Part shown: positions 5,525-5,566 of the stretch, one piece after another
Numbering within the stretch: the first letter of the stretch is position 1
Layout of the letters: the number at the start of each line of letters is the position of its first letter
Source: Candidatus Bathyarchaeota archaeon
GTDB lineage: Archaea > Thermoproteota > Bathyarchaeia > Bathyarchaeales > DTEX01
Reading direction: 5' to 3'
DNA length: 5,566 nt
Assembly: GCA_021158305.1 (NCBI GenBank)
Contig: JAGGUU010000075.1
Location: 1 to 5,566 of the forward strand
The notes under the pieces: model-generated
What the model was told of the DNA's origin: nothing
Database searches by the model: none
Seen by the model: only the letters and a program-made list of their open reading frames with translations
Position numbers and translations under genes: made by a program

Positions 5525-5566
5525 GGCAGCTCTCCCTAGAAGAAGAGGAGGGGGTGTAAGAAAAAG

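Noticed and set aside
1..5566. CRISPR array, tRNA/rRNA gene, insertion sequence or defence/toxin system
   Set aside because: I saw no regularly spaced repeats, cloverleaf-like segments, transposase motifs or defence domains; nearly all bases are covered by recognised housekeeping genes.

Overview
The window reads as an archaeal chromosome fragment. It carries a PCNA sliding clamp, both subunits of the archaeal/eukaryotic-type primase, a GINS subunit, ribosomal protein L15e and a pyruvoyl-dependent arginine decarboxylase, and has no bacterial counterparts. GTG and TTG starts with short GGAG/GGTGAT-type Shine-Dalgarno sites, TATA-like boxes and a densely packed layout also fit archaea. The extended, multi-CxxC small primase subunit and the gene order suggest a member of the TACK/Thermoproteota side (for example a Bathyarchaeia-like lineage), but that placement is an inference from memory of protein families, not a computed result.

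Layout. Bases 2-3562 are a tight plus-strand replication operon: pcn (5' end cut by the window edge), priL, priS and a Gins51-type gene. Gaps are 15 nt, then an 8-nt overlap, then 2 nt. Together the products make primers (PriS/PriL), connect the MCM helicase to the fork (GINS) and tether polymerase and processing enzymes (PCNA). An 82-nt convergent spacer follows. A ThuA-like protein of unknown archaeal role is then encoded on the minus strand (3645-4391). A divergent promoter region (4392-4545) carries TATA-like boxes for both directions and a perfect 10-bp inverted repeat. It serves the plus-strand rpl15e gene (4546-5043, GTG start preferred). The minus-strand pdaD gene (5056-5511) ends only 12 nt from rpl15e, and its upstream region runs off the right edge.

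Most of this is conserved information-processing machinery, and I see no mobile element, CRISPR array, tRNA or defence system. The points that deserve a second look are: a second, inserted zinc-ribbon-like CxxC pair in PriS; an unusually short L15e that lacks the basic C-terminal tail; the inverted repeat that overlaps the ThuA gene's ribosome-binding site and putative TATA box; and a sugar-metabolism-like ThuA gene set between replication and translation genes.
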